DNA of 64,000 nt, from positions 434,001-498,000 of the forward strand of contig CM031563.1 of assembly GCA_018466975.1 (NCBI GenBank), written 5' to 3'. The position numbers and the translations under genes are program-made. Shown piece by piece: positions 41,991 through 52,778 of the stretch (positions are counted from its first letter, which is position 1; every line of letters begins with the position of its first letter). The DNA comes from Sparassis latifolia. Lineage: Eukaryota; Basidiomycota; Agaricomycetes; Polyporales; Sparassidaceae. A model generated the notes under the pieces. That model did not search any database and was not told the origin of the DNA. It saw only the letters and a program-made list of their open reading frames with translations.

Positions 41991-42383
41991 ATGAAAACAT
42001 TCACTCTCGCCCTTCTTATTACTGCAGGGGCACTCTTCCCTGTGGTCATCCTCCTTTCATTTTACTATGTTATCACACATATCTGGCCGGCACCACCCCC
42101 ACTTGACATTGAATTGGAATGCACCACCATTCCGGCATCAAATCAACCATCCCATCACATGCTAGTTCACCCAGCTGTGCCACCTCGTGCGCACATCCGG
42201 CGACACTCTCTGCACTTCACCACTCAGCAGTTTGACGAACTGGATGATCTTGCATTACGATTCCTTCGTACTCAGGAATCGTTCTTATACAGGATGAGCT
42301 CTAGAGGGCGCTTATCCTGTCACGACGTTTTTCCCAAACCGTGGGAACGACTTTTGACTACAACTTTTGTATGTGTGACCTAG
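41991..42383 (+). CDS. Possible small membrane-anchored protein, unrecognised
   Basis: An ATG at 41991 opens a 130-residue frame. A strongly hydrophobic N-terminal segment (LALLITAGALFPVVILLSF, about residues 5-30) could be a signal anchor. The rest is Pro/His/Arg-rich with no family recognised. It sits inside repeat-rich DNA directly after the copia remnant, so it may be chance. Confidence 0.25.
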   Translation: MKTFTLALLITAGALFPVVILLSFYYVITHIWPAPPPLDIELECTTIPASNQPSHHMLVHPAVPPRAHIRRHSLHFTTQQFDELDDLALRFLRTQESFLYRMSSRGRLSCHDVFPKPWERLLTTTFVCVT

Positions 42384-42417
42384 GGTTAGGGCTGAGTTTG
42401 TAGGAATGCCACACGGT

Positions 42418-42565
42418 TAGGGTCAGGCTTCATCTACAAATGTTCTAACAGCTACTGACTGTAACTACAAGCGGACATTCAAAAAAAGTTGTATTGAAAA
42501 CCGACGCGACTTGTACAAATAGCTATTAACAGATGGGTGGCTGTGGCACTTAGATTAGATAGCAG
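42418..42565. repeat. Dispersed direct repeat, copy B
   Basis: This is the second copy of the repeat described at 41196-41345, with matching words AGTTGTATTGAAAACCGACG, CGACTTGTACAAATAGC and GCACTTAGATTAGAT. Orientation is the same as copy A. Confidence 0.55.
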
Positions 42566-42595
42566 ATATCAGCTGTACTTCAATATACAGTGCAA

Positions 42596-42920
42596 CCACA
42601 GAGGCACGTGATGTATATATTAAGTGCGATGCGGGTATGCTAAATGTGGAATGCTCCTGTGGTCATGACCGTTAGCTGCAGGCAAAACCACAGGGGCACA
42701 CAGATGTTTATATCGAGTGCGATGCGGGTATGTCAAATGTGGTACATTCCTGTGGTCATGACTGTTAGTTGTGGGCATGATCACAGAGGCGCGTGAAAGA
42801 AGGTGTTCTTGCAGTGCGGATACCTATCTGGAGTGCAATGTCTAAACAGTTGGAAATGTTTCATGTGGCACACACCTGGAGTTGTGTCCCTTGGTTGCAG
42901 TTGTGACCACAGGCATGTGA
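42596..42920. repeat. Imperfect tandem repeat of ~92 nt
   Basis: Units start at about 42596, 42687 and 42780, each with ACCACAG(A/G)GGC near the start, GTGCGATGCGGGTATG in the middle and TCCTGTGGTCATGAC near the end. A diverged fourth start occurs near 42906. It is non-coding as far as can be seen. Confidence 0.6.
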
Positions 42921-43030
42921 AAATGTGCATATTGCCTGTGGGGACCCGTATTATAGCGGTCGGTGTGATTGCAATTCAGGAGGGCTTGTGATAACATGCA
43001 ATCTGTCTCTGATTTCTGTAAGTGATGACG

Positions 43031-43345
43031 CTAATATCTTGCCATTCCATGGCACGTCTCTTTCTGTGAGGGTGTATGCTAGTACCCTGCCAATACATGG
43101 TGCATCTCTTTCTGTGAGGGTGGATGCCAGTACCCTGCCATTACATGGCAGGTCTCTTTTCGTGAGAGTGGACACCAGTACCCTGCTGTTAAATGGCACA
43201 TTTCTTTTTGTGAGGGTGGATGCCTACCCTGCCATTACATGGCATGTCTCTTTTCGTGAGGGTGGACGCCAGTACCCTACCACTATGTGGCACATCTCTT
43301 TTTGCAATGGTGACAGTACCGTATTATTACATAGCACATCACTTT
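43031..43345. repeat. Minisatellite with a 48-nt unit that keeps an open frame
   Basis: Six to seven imperfect units lie in tandem. The plus strand from 42925 to 43473 is open, and the first four units read as a 16-residue repeat (ASTLPIHGASLSVRVD and variants). Later units drift out of frame register. There is no start context or homology, so translation is not claimed. Confidence 0.65.
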
Positions 43346-43635
43346 CAATGGTGGACATTAGTACCAAGGTGGTAGGAGATAGTATAAAACCATCTGCAGA
43401 AGTAAGCACTGATGACGAGTCATTAGACAATACTACATTACCTGCTGTATCAATCCATGGATGCTGTAGATAGCAAGCTGGACATATGTAAACAGCAATG
43501 GCAATCAGCCAAAGAAGAGACAACATATTGGAGTGTGCTTAATGCAATGGTCAGAGTTGAGTCAACGATGGTGGTTTTGTAGCAAGAAGCTGAGGCTGCA
43601 GAACGGGCAGAATTTTTGAATTCAGCACTCTGAGT

Positions 43636-43795
43636 TAGGTCTAGCTAGAGTCAGACTACAAATTTTGTACTCTCTGGTGTTAATGAACTACATCGTGACT
43701 AGAATGGGGGTTTCAAAGTGGTTGTAGTGAAAACCAATGCGACTCACACAAATAAAGCTCAATAGAAGTGGTACAGCAGCCACAGGAGGCTGATG
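43636..43795. repeat. Dispersed direct repeat, copy C
   Basis: This is the most diverged copy of the 41196-41345 repeat: GTGGTTGTAGTGAAAACCAA, TGCGACTCACACAAATAA and a following AGAAGTGGTACAGCAGCCAC. Same orientation as copies A and B. Confidence 0.45.
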
Positions 43796-44308
43796 CATTA
43801 TAGTTAGGAAGTGAAGGAAGCACATAGTAATTCTAAGATGTAGAAATGAGTATTATTAAAATCTATGCATAAAATAGTGCAGAATACTCTCTTAAACCAA
43901 GGAAGTCTGAGTAAAACTGGCTGAGATACCTCAGTTTTGGATTAGAATGCTCAGCCTAAAGTGTAGAAAAATCGTAAAAATGCCAGTTAAATTGTAGAAT
44001 CACCCTATAAGGCACATAAACATGCTATATAGGGCGCCATATTTATTACATACAGTGTACATTTGTTTTTCCTGGAAGAAACAAGCAGAAGTGAGAGAAA
44101 ACAGAGAAAATGGATTATAGCACTGCAGGAAGTAATGCTGATGTTTTGAAAGTAACACCATCAGATTCAGCATAAGAATCCGGTCAGAATGCCTACCGGG
44201 TGTATCAAAATCCGAGTAGAATTGAGTGAGCTACAAACCATGCAAGTTTGGCTAGAAGTGTGGGAACCAGTTGCTAGAGACTTGCCTAAATTGGTTAAGG
44301 TTTGAGCG
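43796..44308. other. AT-rich left flank of the DNA transposon
   Basis: No gene or RNA is supported. The stretch ends with AGCG at 44305-44308, which also occurs directly after the right terminal inverted repeat. Confidence 0.45.
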
Positions 44309-44370
44309 GACAACGAAAAAAGTGTCGATGCAATCCAAAAAATCGGGCAGTCTCCTTATAGTGGTAGCGT
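44309..44370. repeat. Left terminal inverted repeat of the transposon
   Basis: It starts GACAACGAAAAAAGTGTCG and ends with AGTCTCCTTATAGTGGTAG; the reverse complement is found at 50217-50277. Outer and inner blocks are well conserved and the middle 12-15 nt are diverged. Confidence 0.88.
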
Positions 44371-44592
44371 CGAGAAAAGAAAGAAAATTAATTAAAATTA
44401 ATTCGCGGACGCAGAGAGATTAGTAGATTGTACATATACCGAGACTCGAGACGTCAACGAGCAAGCATATCTGTGTGCTTCAGACCTAGCCTGCAAGCGA
44501 ACAACCCAACCGTAACAAACCTGACTGCTGCCTCTGTCGCGCACGTCAACTTGGACCACTCTGCGTTCACTGGTTTCTTGCCTCGCCGTCAT

Positions 44593-47500
44593 TCAATGCT
44601 GCATCTCCTCGACTGTCTCCTGTCTCATTGTCTTGTACCTATGTTGTTGAAGTTTAGCCATCGCGACAGTGCACAGCAATTGGACACTCACTTGGTTTTG
44701 CGCCGCGTTCTCTGCGGCTAGGACAGGACAGTACTTGACGCCCCAACGGCCTTTGCATTCTGGACTCCCGCAGTATGTGCAGTGTCGCACCCATTTCGCG
44801 GTCTCTGTGGAGTCTTTTGCACGCTTCGGTGGCCTGCTGTCCATTGTGAGACCATCAACGGTTGCAGGTCTTTTTGTGCCGTGGCTTGATGATCCGTTAT
44901 TTGAGTGCATGCCGCCAATAATTGCAGTGTCGTTGCTGTAGCGATACTGGATTGCAGATTGGAAAAGTCGATGTTCGGCGAGTAATTTTCCGACTGTCCA
45001 CTGATTGATCTCCAGCTCACCGGTCGTCTGGCTCAGTCCTGTCAAATGAAGCACATCACCAAGGTTCTGCGGTGTCGCTGTGGGGATTGATGTCTTTTTT
45101 GCACGTTGGTGAGGCTGAAGGAGTGCGCGGATTCATTGGCAGGCCTCGAAATTCAGTGCTACTGAATTGTTCTCATTGCAGTAATCATTCCAAGTCTTGT
45201 AGTGTGATTTCAGATGTTCCGGAAGCTTGCGAAAGCTCAGTAATGGGTGAGATTGTGTATTAAAGATCTAAGCACATACCTTATAGAACATTTTTTTACC
45301 GTCTGCATGTCCGGACCATTCCGCAGCAAACTTGACCCAATCCGGCTGCCCTGGTGTCTGAAATAAAGGTGAAGAGTCTACAAACACACGGAATAGATCG
45401 CGCTCCTCTCGTGTATGGACCGGAAGCACAGCGATGCGAGTACCCTGCTGCTTGCTCAAATATAGATGCCGGGGATGCTGCTCTTTCACGAATTGGGAGC
45501 TGGGAGAGTCCATATCTAGGCGAGTTTTGACCGCAGCATCAAAATGCATGATTCCAAAGATCTCACCCCCTCTCACATAATCATTTCCATTTACCCAGCC
45601 TCCTCGCAAGCCGCGCACATCGGAATCAAATACCTCACCAGCCAGCAACAAGTCAAGGAGACGCGCTACTTGATTCTTCAAGGGAACGTCAAAATGACCA
45701 ACATATTCCTGACCGGAGCGATTCACTGTGCCGACCTGTAATGAGAAAGACCCGGATGTGTCATAGAATTGATGACATTGTAAAATATACTACATGTGCT
45801 TACCTGCATGTTATGGGAGACAACATAGTCAAGGAGTGAATTGCCCGCGTGTCGCGGAGAAATGTTGAATGAGGAGAAGCGCCAGATGAGATTTTGATGT
45901 ACACCACCTTCAACATCATTTGTCCCACGGCAACAATGATACAACGCGAGCCCGCGTTTGTCGACACCATTTTTGTAGTACAGTTGGACGTTCAGTGGAT
46001 CAGAGTAGTAGCCGAGGCGGATGTTCTCGAGGATGTTCTTCGCAACTTCACACGCCTTCTCATTGAACAAAGGCAGACCTGTGGTGGAGTCCTTCAAAGG
46101 GCCATACATCTTGATGACCGCTGCAACACGAGGAAACAAAATCTCCGGAGGAGGCACATAGCGTCTAACACGTTGCAGGACCCAGTGCGACTGTGACAGG
46201 ACTTTGGAATTGTATGACAGACCCAGATTTCGTAGGACAGTCTCAACTGCGGCCTTATCCTCGAGATCCGGGATAAACATTGCTGCACTCAATGCTCTTG
46301 CAAATGGCCATCGCAAGCCATGGTGTTGCGAGATTGGGAATTGATCGTGTAAATGCCATATGTCACCCAGCACGCGTGAGCGAATGGCTTCATGATTTGA
46401 CGGGTCGAGATCTTCAGATTGGAGTAAAAGTTCACATACAGCGGCTTCAGCCTTCGGATCACGCGCTGACTCTGCGACTGTCTGGCCATCACCGGAGGAC
46501 TCCTTCTCTGAGTCACCAAGAAGGCCAGTCTCCAAAACTGGTTCCGGAATGTATGTCGTCATCTCTGGCAGTGAGAGCACATGTCTTGAAGAGACAAAAT
46601 CTGAACCTGACTGCTGCGATGCGCGAGGCATATCAGATCTGGATTCTTCATCTTGGGAATGAGTTTCGGTCTGTGCGCTCTCGGGATTGTGTTGGCTCAA
46701 AGGGGATGTGCGAAGATACTTGGCATATGCAACAATTGAAAATGGTGGTGTCCCCATGGTGGAGATAGCGGTTGCCTTCTGAGATGGACACAAATACGCC
46801 GGGTGGATATAGCCGGGAACGCGAATATTGGAAATGGTAACAATGACCCGACTGTTCGTAATGTTCACGCCATGTAAATTAGTTGGTCGACAGTCCAGTG
46901 CTACAATGCCTGATGCCACCGGTGTTCCGTCTGTTGAGTAGAGTGTGACAGCAGTGCCACCAGGTGACTCTGCAGTGATAGGCTGTGAGACGTCCATGCA
47001 GCTTAGACGACGGTAGATCTCCCAGGTAGCAAAAACATCAAGAGCAGCATAATTGAGGAAGCTCTGTGATAACTCCAGATCACTCCAATGAGTGCTGACC
47101 CGAATTGTGGGGTCCTTGATCAAGGTGCATCGCAAAATCGAGGCAGATAAATCGACAAGGCTCGTATTCTTGCGCTTTGCAGCATTTCGCCCAACAGCGA
47201 ATGTCCCAAGCTCGACCTGACCACTGAACTCTGTATCTTTTGCAGTAAATTCGCAGTCGGCCTGCAGCTTCTTGAAATCAGCAGAAATATTGACGCCAAC
47301 TTTCTTGTATGTTGGCGAGCGCAAAAAAGTAAGAAGTGCGTGTGGTAATTGTAACTGGCCATTCTGGATAAATGACAGTGTCTAGACAACACTGTAAGTC
47401 AGCAGCTTAAAGGTATGGATTAGTTGAATTCATACCTTGATCAAGTATATACAGTCATGGTATGCAATCTGGATAATCGCAATGGGCCCACGTATACCAG

Positions 47501-50135
47501 TGGATAAATCAACAGGCCATTCCATGTCAAATGCAACAACAACCGAGCTAGCATTTGACCGATGGTTCATGATAGCATTCAGGCGCAAGTTGACTTGATG
47601 AGTATTTGACAGGTGTACAACTGACCAATGATTAGGAAGAGTGAGCGGAGCAAGTTTAGAGTACTCCGGAACAGGTGTCAGTCCCTGCAGGAGTGATGGA
47701 AATGCTTGTTCCAACTCCCGCTTATCAGCACGAACATTGTCGGTATAAATGCACTCTGTCAGTGTATGCCCAAATTGCTCCAGTGACTTTGGAATTGTCG
47801 CAAGGATCGGCATGATCTGATCATGCGCCTTTGTTGGAGTCAGGGTCATGGCACGGATCTCATCGTACTCATTTACGGTGGAATGAAGAGCACTAAACAC
47901 TGGTGTACCATTGACCCGTGCCATACGCTTTGTGACCTGCAACAAATGAATCAACACTTTTATCAAGAACTTGGGATCAATTGAAGCTCACCTTGAAGCT
48001 GTGGTCAACTGAGAGCACACGAGCTGACAGCATAGCAATACACTGTTGCATCTCCGAAGCCCAGGATTCAATGAGAGTGTCATAAAACTGGCGGAAATAT
48101 TCTGCTGTCGGAACAAAGCCTGCATATCCATTTCGGTCTCCAAATGCACTAAAGGGAGAGCACTTCACAAAGAACATGCCGAGATTCCCATCCTTGCAGT
48201 CCTTAATCATTTCCAAGTATTGAAGATGCAGCTGGTCATATCGGCAATAATGAATTGTTTTCGTGAACGTCTCTGCGCCCATTCCAGAGCGGAACGAGTC
48301 ATGTAACAATGATGCGAGCTTGTCGGTGAGCCCGCTGCGGAAGGTGAGCCTGAAAGTGAACTGTGCTGCAAGTGCCTTTGGGAGGATGTCCAGAATGGCT
48401 GGACTCCAGCTGCGATAGGTTCGGCCACAGTGCGGCCGGTTACCGCATCGATAGTGATATCCAATAATGTATTCACAATGATCAATGTCAATGACACAGT
48501 GCGGCTTGTCCACCCAGCCATGATTCTGCAAGAAGACCGTCTTGCCATCTCGGGAGAGCCATCCAGCCTTATGGCATGCTGGGCATGGTATGCGATCCCC
48601 GAGGAGGCAGTGTGGTAGCCAGATGAAAAAGATAGGTTGATAGAACACAGCAGGATCTACCTGAAAAGATGAATTTGCAAGGAGGTAGGGATTGGAGACC
48701 ATCTCGTAAAAGGAGCCTTGCGAGTAGCAATCCAGTCGGCCACTCGAAGTACGGCTGATAGCGGTCTTGTCAATTTCCTTAGTGAGCTTGTCTCGCACAG
48801 CCTCGTACTCGTTCGCAAGCCATAACGGCATGGTGGAGCGCAAACGGAGTCTCCGTCTCTCCTCACTGTCCTCTGCTTCTGATGGCTCCCCTTGTGCATC
48901 CAATTCAATTCCGTTGTCGTCATCTCCAATAGGATGAAATTCATCGTCCATCTCGTCTCCTTCGGTCTGCTCAGTATCGTTGATGCTGGATGGCTCGAGC
49001 CAGCCTGCAGAGAAGTCGGAGCCATGAGGATTGTTGATAATATCTGCATACAACAATGTCAGACCATGTAAGGAGTTAGCGCATGATTAGTACACACCAC
49101 TCATGTTATACGGCGGCGGCTGTACGCCTGGTCGACGTTGACAAGCTCTACCTGTAACTGGTGTGGTCCAGTCAATGACGTGTCAAAGAATGGGTGGCGT
49201 GCGAACTGACCTTGACGTGCATTAGACAACCATGCCGATGCTCTATCGACTTGGGTGGATGGAGTCTCGGTTGATGGCGATGGCTCTAGCTGCATTGATG
49301 CATTCTCCACCGGCCCACTTGAGATTCCTATGCTTGGCGAGGGTGCATCTTCCTCAATGTTCACTGCAAAAAAAAATGCGAGAGTATTAGAACTATGACC
49401 GAGCAAGGCCCAACTAACGTACCAGTATCATCAAGGGACATTCATCGGCCCTGCCCATTCGCAAATGTCGAACCGGCAGAAATTTGCCGTTGAGTACCAG
49501 GGACAGAGGTAGAAGGAGTGGCTATGTTGTTAATATTAGAATTGGCTGCGAGAAGTATCAGACACTGAATGAGTCGAAAATAAAAAGGCTAGTGGCGCTA
49601 GACTCACCATCATTCCGAGGTAGCGAAGACTCCGGCTCCTTGTGCTGGCATGGAGCTCGGAGATCGTCTTGAGCTATCCAAGGCCGCACGCATCAGAATG
49701 ACGCAGCATGCACGTAGTAGCGCGCAGGGACTCACCATCATCCTGAGGTCTTGATGACCCTGGTTCCTTGTGCTGGCACGGAGCTGGAGCATCATCTCGA
49801 GGCTCTGCGGACATCTGAAGTGCAGCTAGAGGTGACAGGTGCATCAGAATAATCCAGCATGCACATCAAGGGGACTTACACGGTGTGCTGCTCTGACGCG
49901 GAGGTTGGCCGTCTTTCCGCGGTCGACCGACATTCTTCGCACCGGGCTTGTTCTTGGAGCGTTTAGGACGTCCGCATTTTTTCGGAGGGTTGGGTTGCAC
50001 GCCGATGTAATTTAGAAGACTTAGTGCGATGATATGGTAGAGGATAGAGCTGGCAAATTCGAGAAGGAGAGTGAGATGGGGCAGGAGACCAGTAGACGCG
50101 TCCTTAGCGCTAGTGTGATGCGCGCGAGCTGGCAA
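44593..50135 (-). CDS. Putative DDE transposase with embedded 3'-5' exonuclease
   Basis: Eleven exons (50135-49880, 49825-49736, 49673-49608, 49521-49498, 49363-49112, 49043-47992, 47936-47436, 47381-45804, 45735-45280, 45225-45163, 45114-44593) join to 1,619 residues without a stop. The N-terminus has two AT-hook-like cores (CGRPKR, VGRPRK). A Cys-rich region follows (CPACHKAGW, HYRCGNRPHCGRTYRSW), resembling the uncharacterised fungal DUF6729 as I recall it. Candidate DDE residues are D576 (VLSVDHSFK), D646 (CIYTDN) and E1238 (RGTNDVEGGVHQ). Between them lies a DEDDy exonuclease: AFDMEW (D717, E719), VNISADFKKL (D782), NYAALDVF (Y858, D862). The C-terminus has a zinc-knuckle-like CTYCGSPEC. 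An alternative start (49441, MSLDDT) would drop the AT-hook exons. The transposase role is inferred from the inverted repeats and motifs. Confidence 0.8.
49608..49880 (-). repeat. Tandem duplication of an exon-intron unit inside the transposase gene
   Basis: Two consecutive exons encode nearly the same peptide (APCQHKEPGSSRPQDD and APCQHKEPESSLPRND). Their upstream introns also share the words GCATCAGAAT and CAGCATGCAC. The unit is about 128-145 nt. Both copies keep phase, so the duplication lengthens the protein without breaking it. Confidence 0.75.
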
Positions 50136-50216
50136 AGCTGGCAGTGACCGTGTCCCCTGTGTCAGGCCCGGCCGCGCCGCTAGGTTAGGTTTTTCGAACT
50201 CTGTTAGGACCTAACT

Positions 50217-50277
50217 ACCCTACCACTATAAGGAGACTCCCAAAAATTGTGAGCGCATCTACACTTTTTTCGTTCTC
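50217..50277. repeat. Right terminal inverted repeat of the transposon
   Basis: This is the reverse complement of the left repeat. Read on the minus strand it starts GAGAACGAAAAAAGTGTAG and ends with AGTCTCCTTATAGTGGTAG. AGCG follows at 50278-50281. Confidence 0.88.
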
Positions 50278-50451
50278 AGCGCTCTGGTGGCTGAAGAATT
50301 ACTAAATGCAGCAAAATGTTCAAAGTCAGCAGTTCTGTTTCTGGACTAAAGAGCCGTTCACCAGGTATACCCGGGACCACTATAAAGCTTGGCTTCCAGG
50401 TTATTAGCTTCATTAGTAGCTGTTGATAACAATCTCTTGTATACATTTTTT

Positions 50452-50810
50452 GTAGCGATTCTTGTAGGCACATTAGTAACAGTTTCTAGCATCATTTTTT
50501 GTAGTGATTCTTATAGGCACATTTGTAACAGCCTCTAGTGTCATTTTTTGTAGTGATTCTAATAGGCACATTTGTAACAGTTTCTAGGGTCATTTTTTGT
50601 AGTGATTCTTATAAACACGTTTGTAACACTTTCTAGTGTCATTTTTTGTAGTGATTCTTATACACACATTTGTAACAGTTTCTAGTATCATTTTTTGTAG
50701 TGATTCTTATAGGCACATTTGTAACAGTTTCTAGTGTCATTTTTTGTAATGATTCTTATAGGCATATTTGTAACAGTTTCTAGGGTCATTTTTTGTAGTG
50801 ATTCTTATGT
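50452..50810. repeat. Minisatellite with an exact 49-nt period
   Basis: Units begin GTAG(T/C)GATTCTTATAGGC at 50452, 50501, 50550, 50599, 50648, 50697 and 50746, with a truncated unit at 50795. Each unit contains TTTGTAACAGTTTCTAG and ends TCATTTTTT. Single-base differences occur between units but no length change. It lies about 175 bp outside the transposon. Confidence 0.9.
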
Positions 50811-50876
50811 ATTAAGAGTCAGTAGATGAATTTGTAAACCACTGTAAGGCTCTTTAATCCTTGTAAAATGAATATT

Positions 50877-51410
50877 AATAACTTTTTAGTCATGTTTTTA
50901 TATAGATTTAATAAAATGACATAGTAATATCATTTTGAAGTCCTAGCTACTTTTTAGTAATGTTTTTATATTTTTTTTGGAAAACAACATAGTAATATCA
51001 TTCTGAAGCCATTTTGAAGCTGAGTCTTTTAGAATGCATACTAATTACTTTTTAGTTATGTTTTTATATACTTTTTGCAAAATGACATAGTAATATCATT
51101 TTGAAGCCATTGTTCAGCTCAGTCTTTTAGAATGCATACTTATAACTTTTTAGTAATGTTTTTATATAGATTTTATAAATTGACATAGTAGCGTCATTTT
51201 GAAGCCATTTTTTAACTCAGCCTTTTAGAATGCATACTAGTCACTTTCAAGTAATGTTTTTGCATACTTTTTGCAGAACAACATAGTAGTATCATTTTAA
51301 AGCAATTTTGAAGATGATTTTTATAAGAGGTGTACTAATAATTTTTAGTAACATTCTTATATAATTTTGATAAAAGGACAGTGATATCATTTCAAAGTCA
51401 TATTTTAGAT
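50877..51410. repeat. Imperfect ~98-nt tandem repeat, AT-rich
   Basis: ACTTTTTAGTAATGTTTTTATA recurs with variation near 50879, 50945, 51047, 51145, 51243 and 51340. It is followed by GACATAGTAATATCATTTTG and TTTTAGAATGCATACT in most units. The 50879-50945 spacing is shorter, so one unit has an internal deletion. Confidence 0.75.
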
Positions 51411-52778
51411 GATCCTACTCTGAGATACTTAGCAAGATGTTAGACTATTATTAGACAGCAACAAATAAATTATTCTCTACATTGTACTAGATTATCAACT
51501 AATATTAAATGGTAGGCACAAGATTGATAGGCGACATAGCAGACATATAAGACTCATGTGATAATATACCATATTATTGTTATAAAGTGTGTTGCACACT
51601 CTTATATACTATTATAAGATTTTTATAAACTATGATCATATGACATCTTATAAGTGAGTCAAGAGTATATTATTATCAGAAGCTTACTATATATTATTAA
51701 GCAATATACCAGTTGTGGAATAACATTATAGACTGTTATAATGCTTTTATTTAAAAAGAGCTAGCATTTTGTGGTAAATGTTTTATATAGACAAATAGAT
51801 GACATGTTGGACTATTGCAGAACTGTTACTAAATATTTCTAAGTGAAATATTAGATGAATAGCATACTAAAACATTGTAATGCAGTTGCTGATGATACCT
51901 GGAGTATCTAAATAATATTATAAGTCATTCTAATACTTTATTTCTTTTTAGTATCTGTATAAAATGAATTTTTACATAAATGTAGTTGAAATAAAAACAG
52001 AGTTTCAGAGCTTCAAAAAATTATACACTAGAAGAAAGACTTGAGTTCTTTACACTTATTAGTATAGCATCAAATGTTAGTCGATTTTTGCCTAAAGTAA
52101 CTGTTTTAAGTGAATGCAAATGGTGAAACCTTTAAGTAGATACTGAATAAAAATGCAACATGCAATGCAATGCAATGGACCACTCTTCACAAGTAATCAA
52201 CTACTAAGGAGTAATACAAAATGATTAATGCATGTGGAAACAATTAGATGATGAGAGAAAGGCAGGAACACAGGACCTCAGGAATCGTTCCTGCCATGCA
52301 AAGCAATGGCCCACTCCCCACAAGTCTATGATGCTGCGTGAGAGTGAAATGGAAGCCGATCATCCATCCAAGTCTAAATCACGCGACGAGGAACATTGGG
52401 ATGTAGTGAAATGAGTGGGTTCAGGGGGAGGTATATGGGGTGGTTCTTGCATTGTGTTGAAGATGGAAGACTGGTTGACATAAGGGGAAGTGTTAGGTTA
52501 GATAATTCATCAGTCTCCCAAAGGTCTAGACTCAAAGCAATGCAAGGTGCTGTGCACCTAGATACCTGTTGATTAGTCAGGGTAGGCTATGCTATGCACT
52601 GCCATGTAGAGGCTATGCATAGTTATGCCTACCTGTGTTCATAGCCACAATCCTGTTAGTGCATAGGTTTGTATAACCATACTCTAGGTAGATATAAACC
52701 CAACTCATAGTCTGATGTTCCTGTGTTCCTGATTTCTTGTACTCAACTTTCAAGCAATTTTTGAACAGTAGGTTCTGT
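51411..52778. other. AT-rich non-coding stretch
   Basis: There are about 1.4 kb without a supported gene. Small items are a GCAAT repeat near 52150-52175 and a 9-bp hairpin (GGCAGGAAC/GTTCCTGCC) at 52261-52295. Confidence 0.45.

Larger units (their letters stand above)
44309..50277 (-). mobile_element. Intact-looking DNA transposon with DDE/exonuclease transposase
   Basis: This 5,969-bp element is bounded by imperfect terminal inverted repeats of about 62 bp (44309-44370 and 50217-50277, complementary). Both ends start GA(C/G)AACGAAAAAAGTGT and share the inner block AGTCTCCTTATAGTGGTAG. The flanks carry AGCG on both sides (44305-44308, 50278-50281), a possible 4-bp target-site duplication. 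It contains one large minus-strand gene (44593-50135) with every exon in frame. No second gene is visible. The element sits among minisatellites and degraded elements. I cannot place it in a known superfamily; I see no TET/JBP or SUMO-protease passenger gene that would point to KDZ-type elements. Confidence 0.85.

Noticed and set aside
44309..50277. Assignment of the transposon to the KDZ, Plavaka or hAT groups
   Set aside because: No passenger TET/JBP gene or BED-finger/hAT dimerisation motif is visible, and the embedded exonuclease does not fit layouts I know. Left unassigned.
50452..50810. Regular 49-nt repeats considered as a CRISPR array
   Set aside because: The whole 49-nt unit is repeated with no unique spacers, the host is eukaryotic and no cas genes are present. 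It is a minisatellite.
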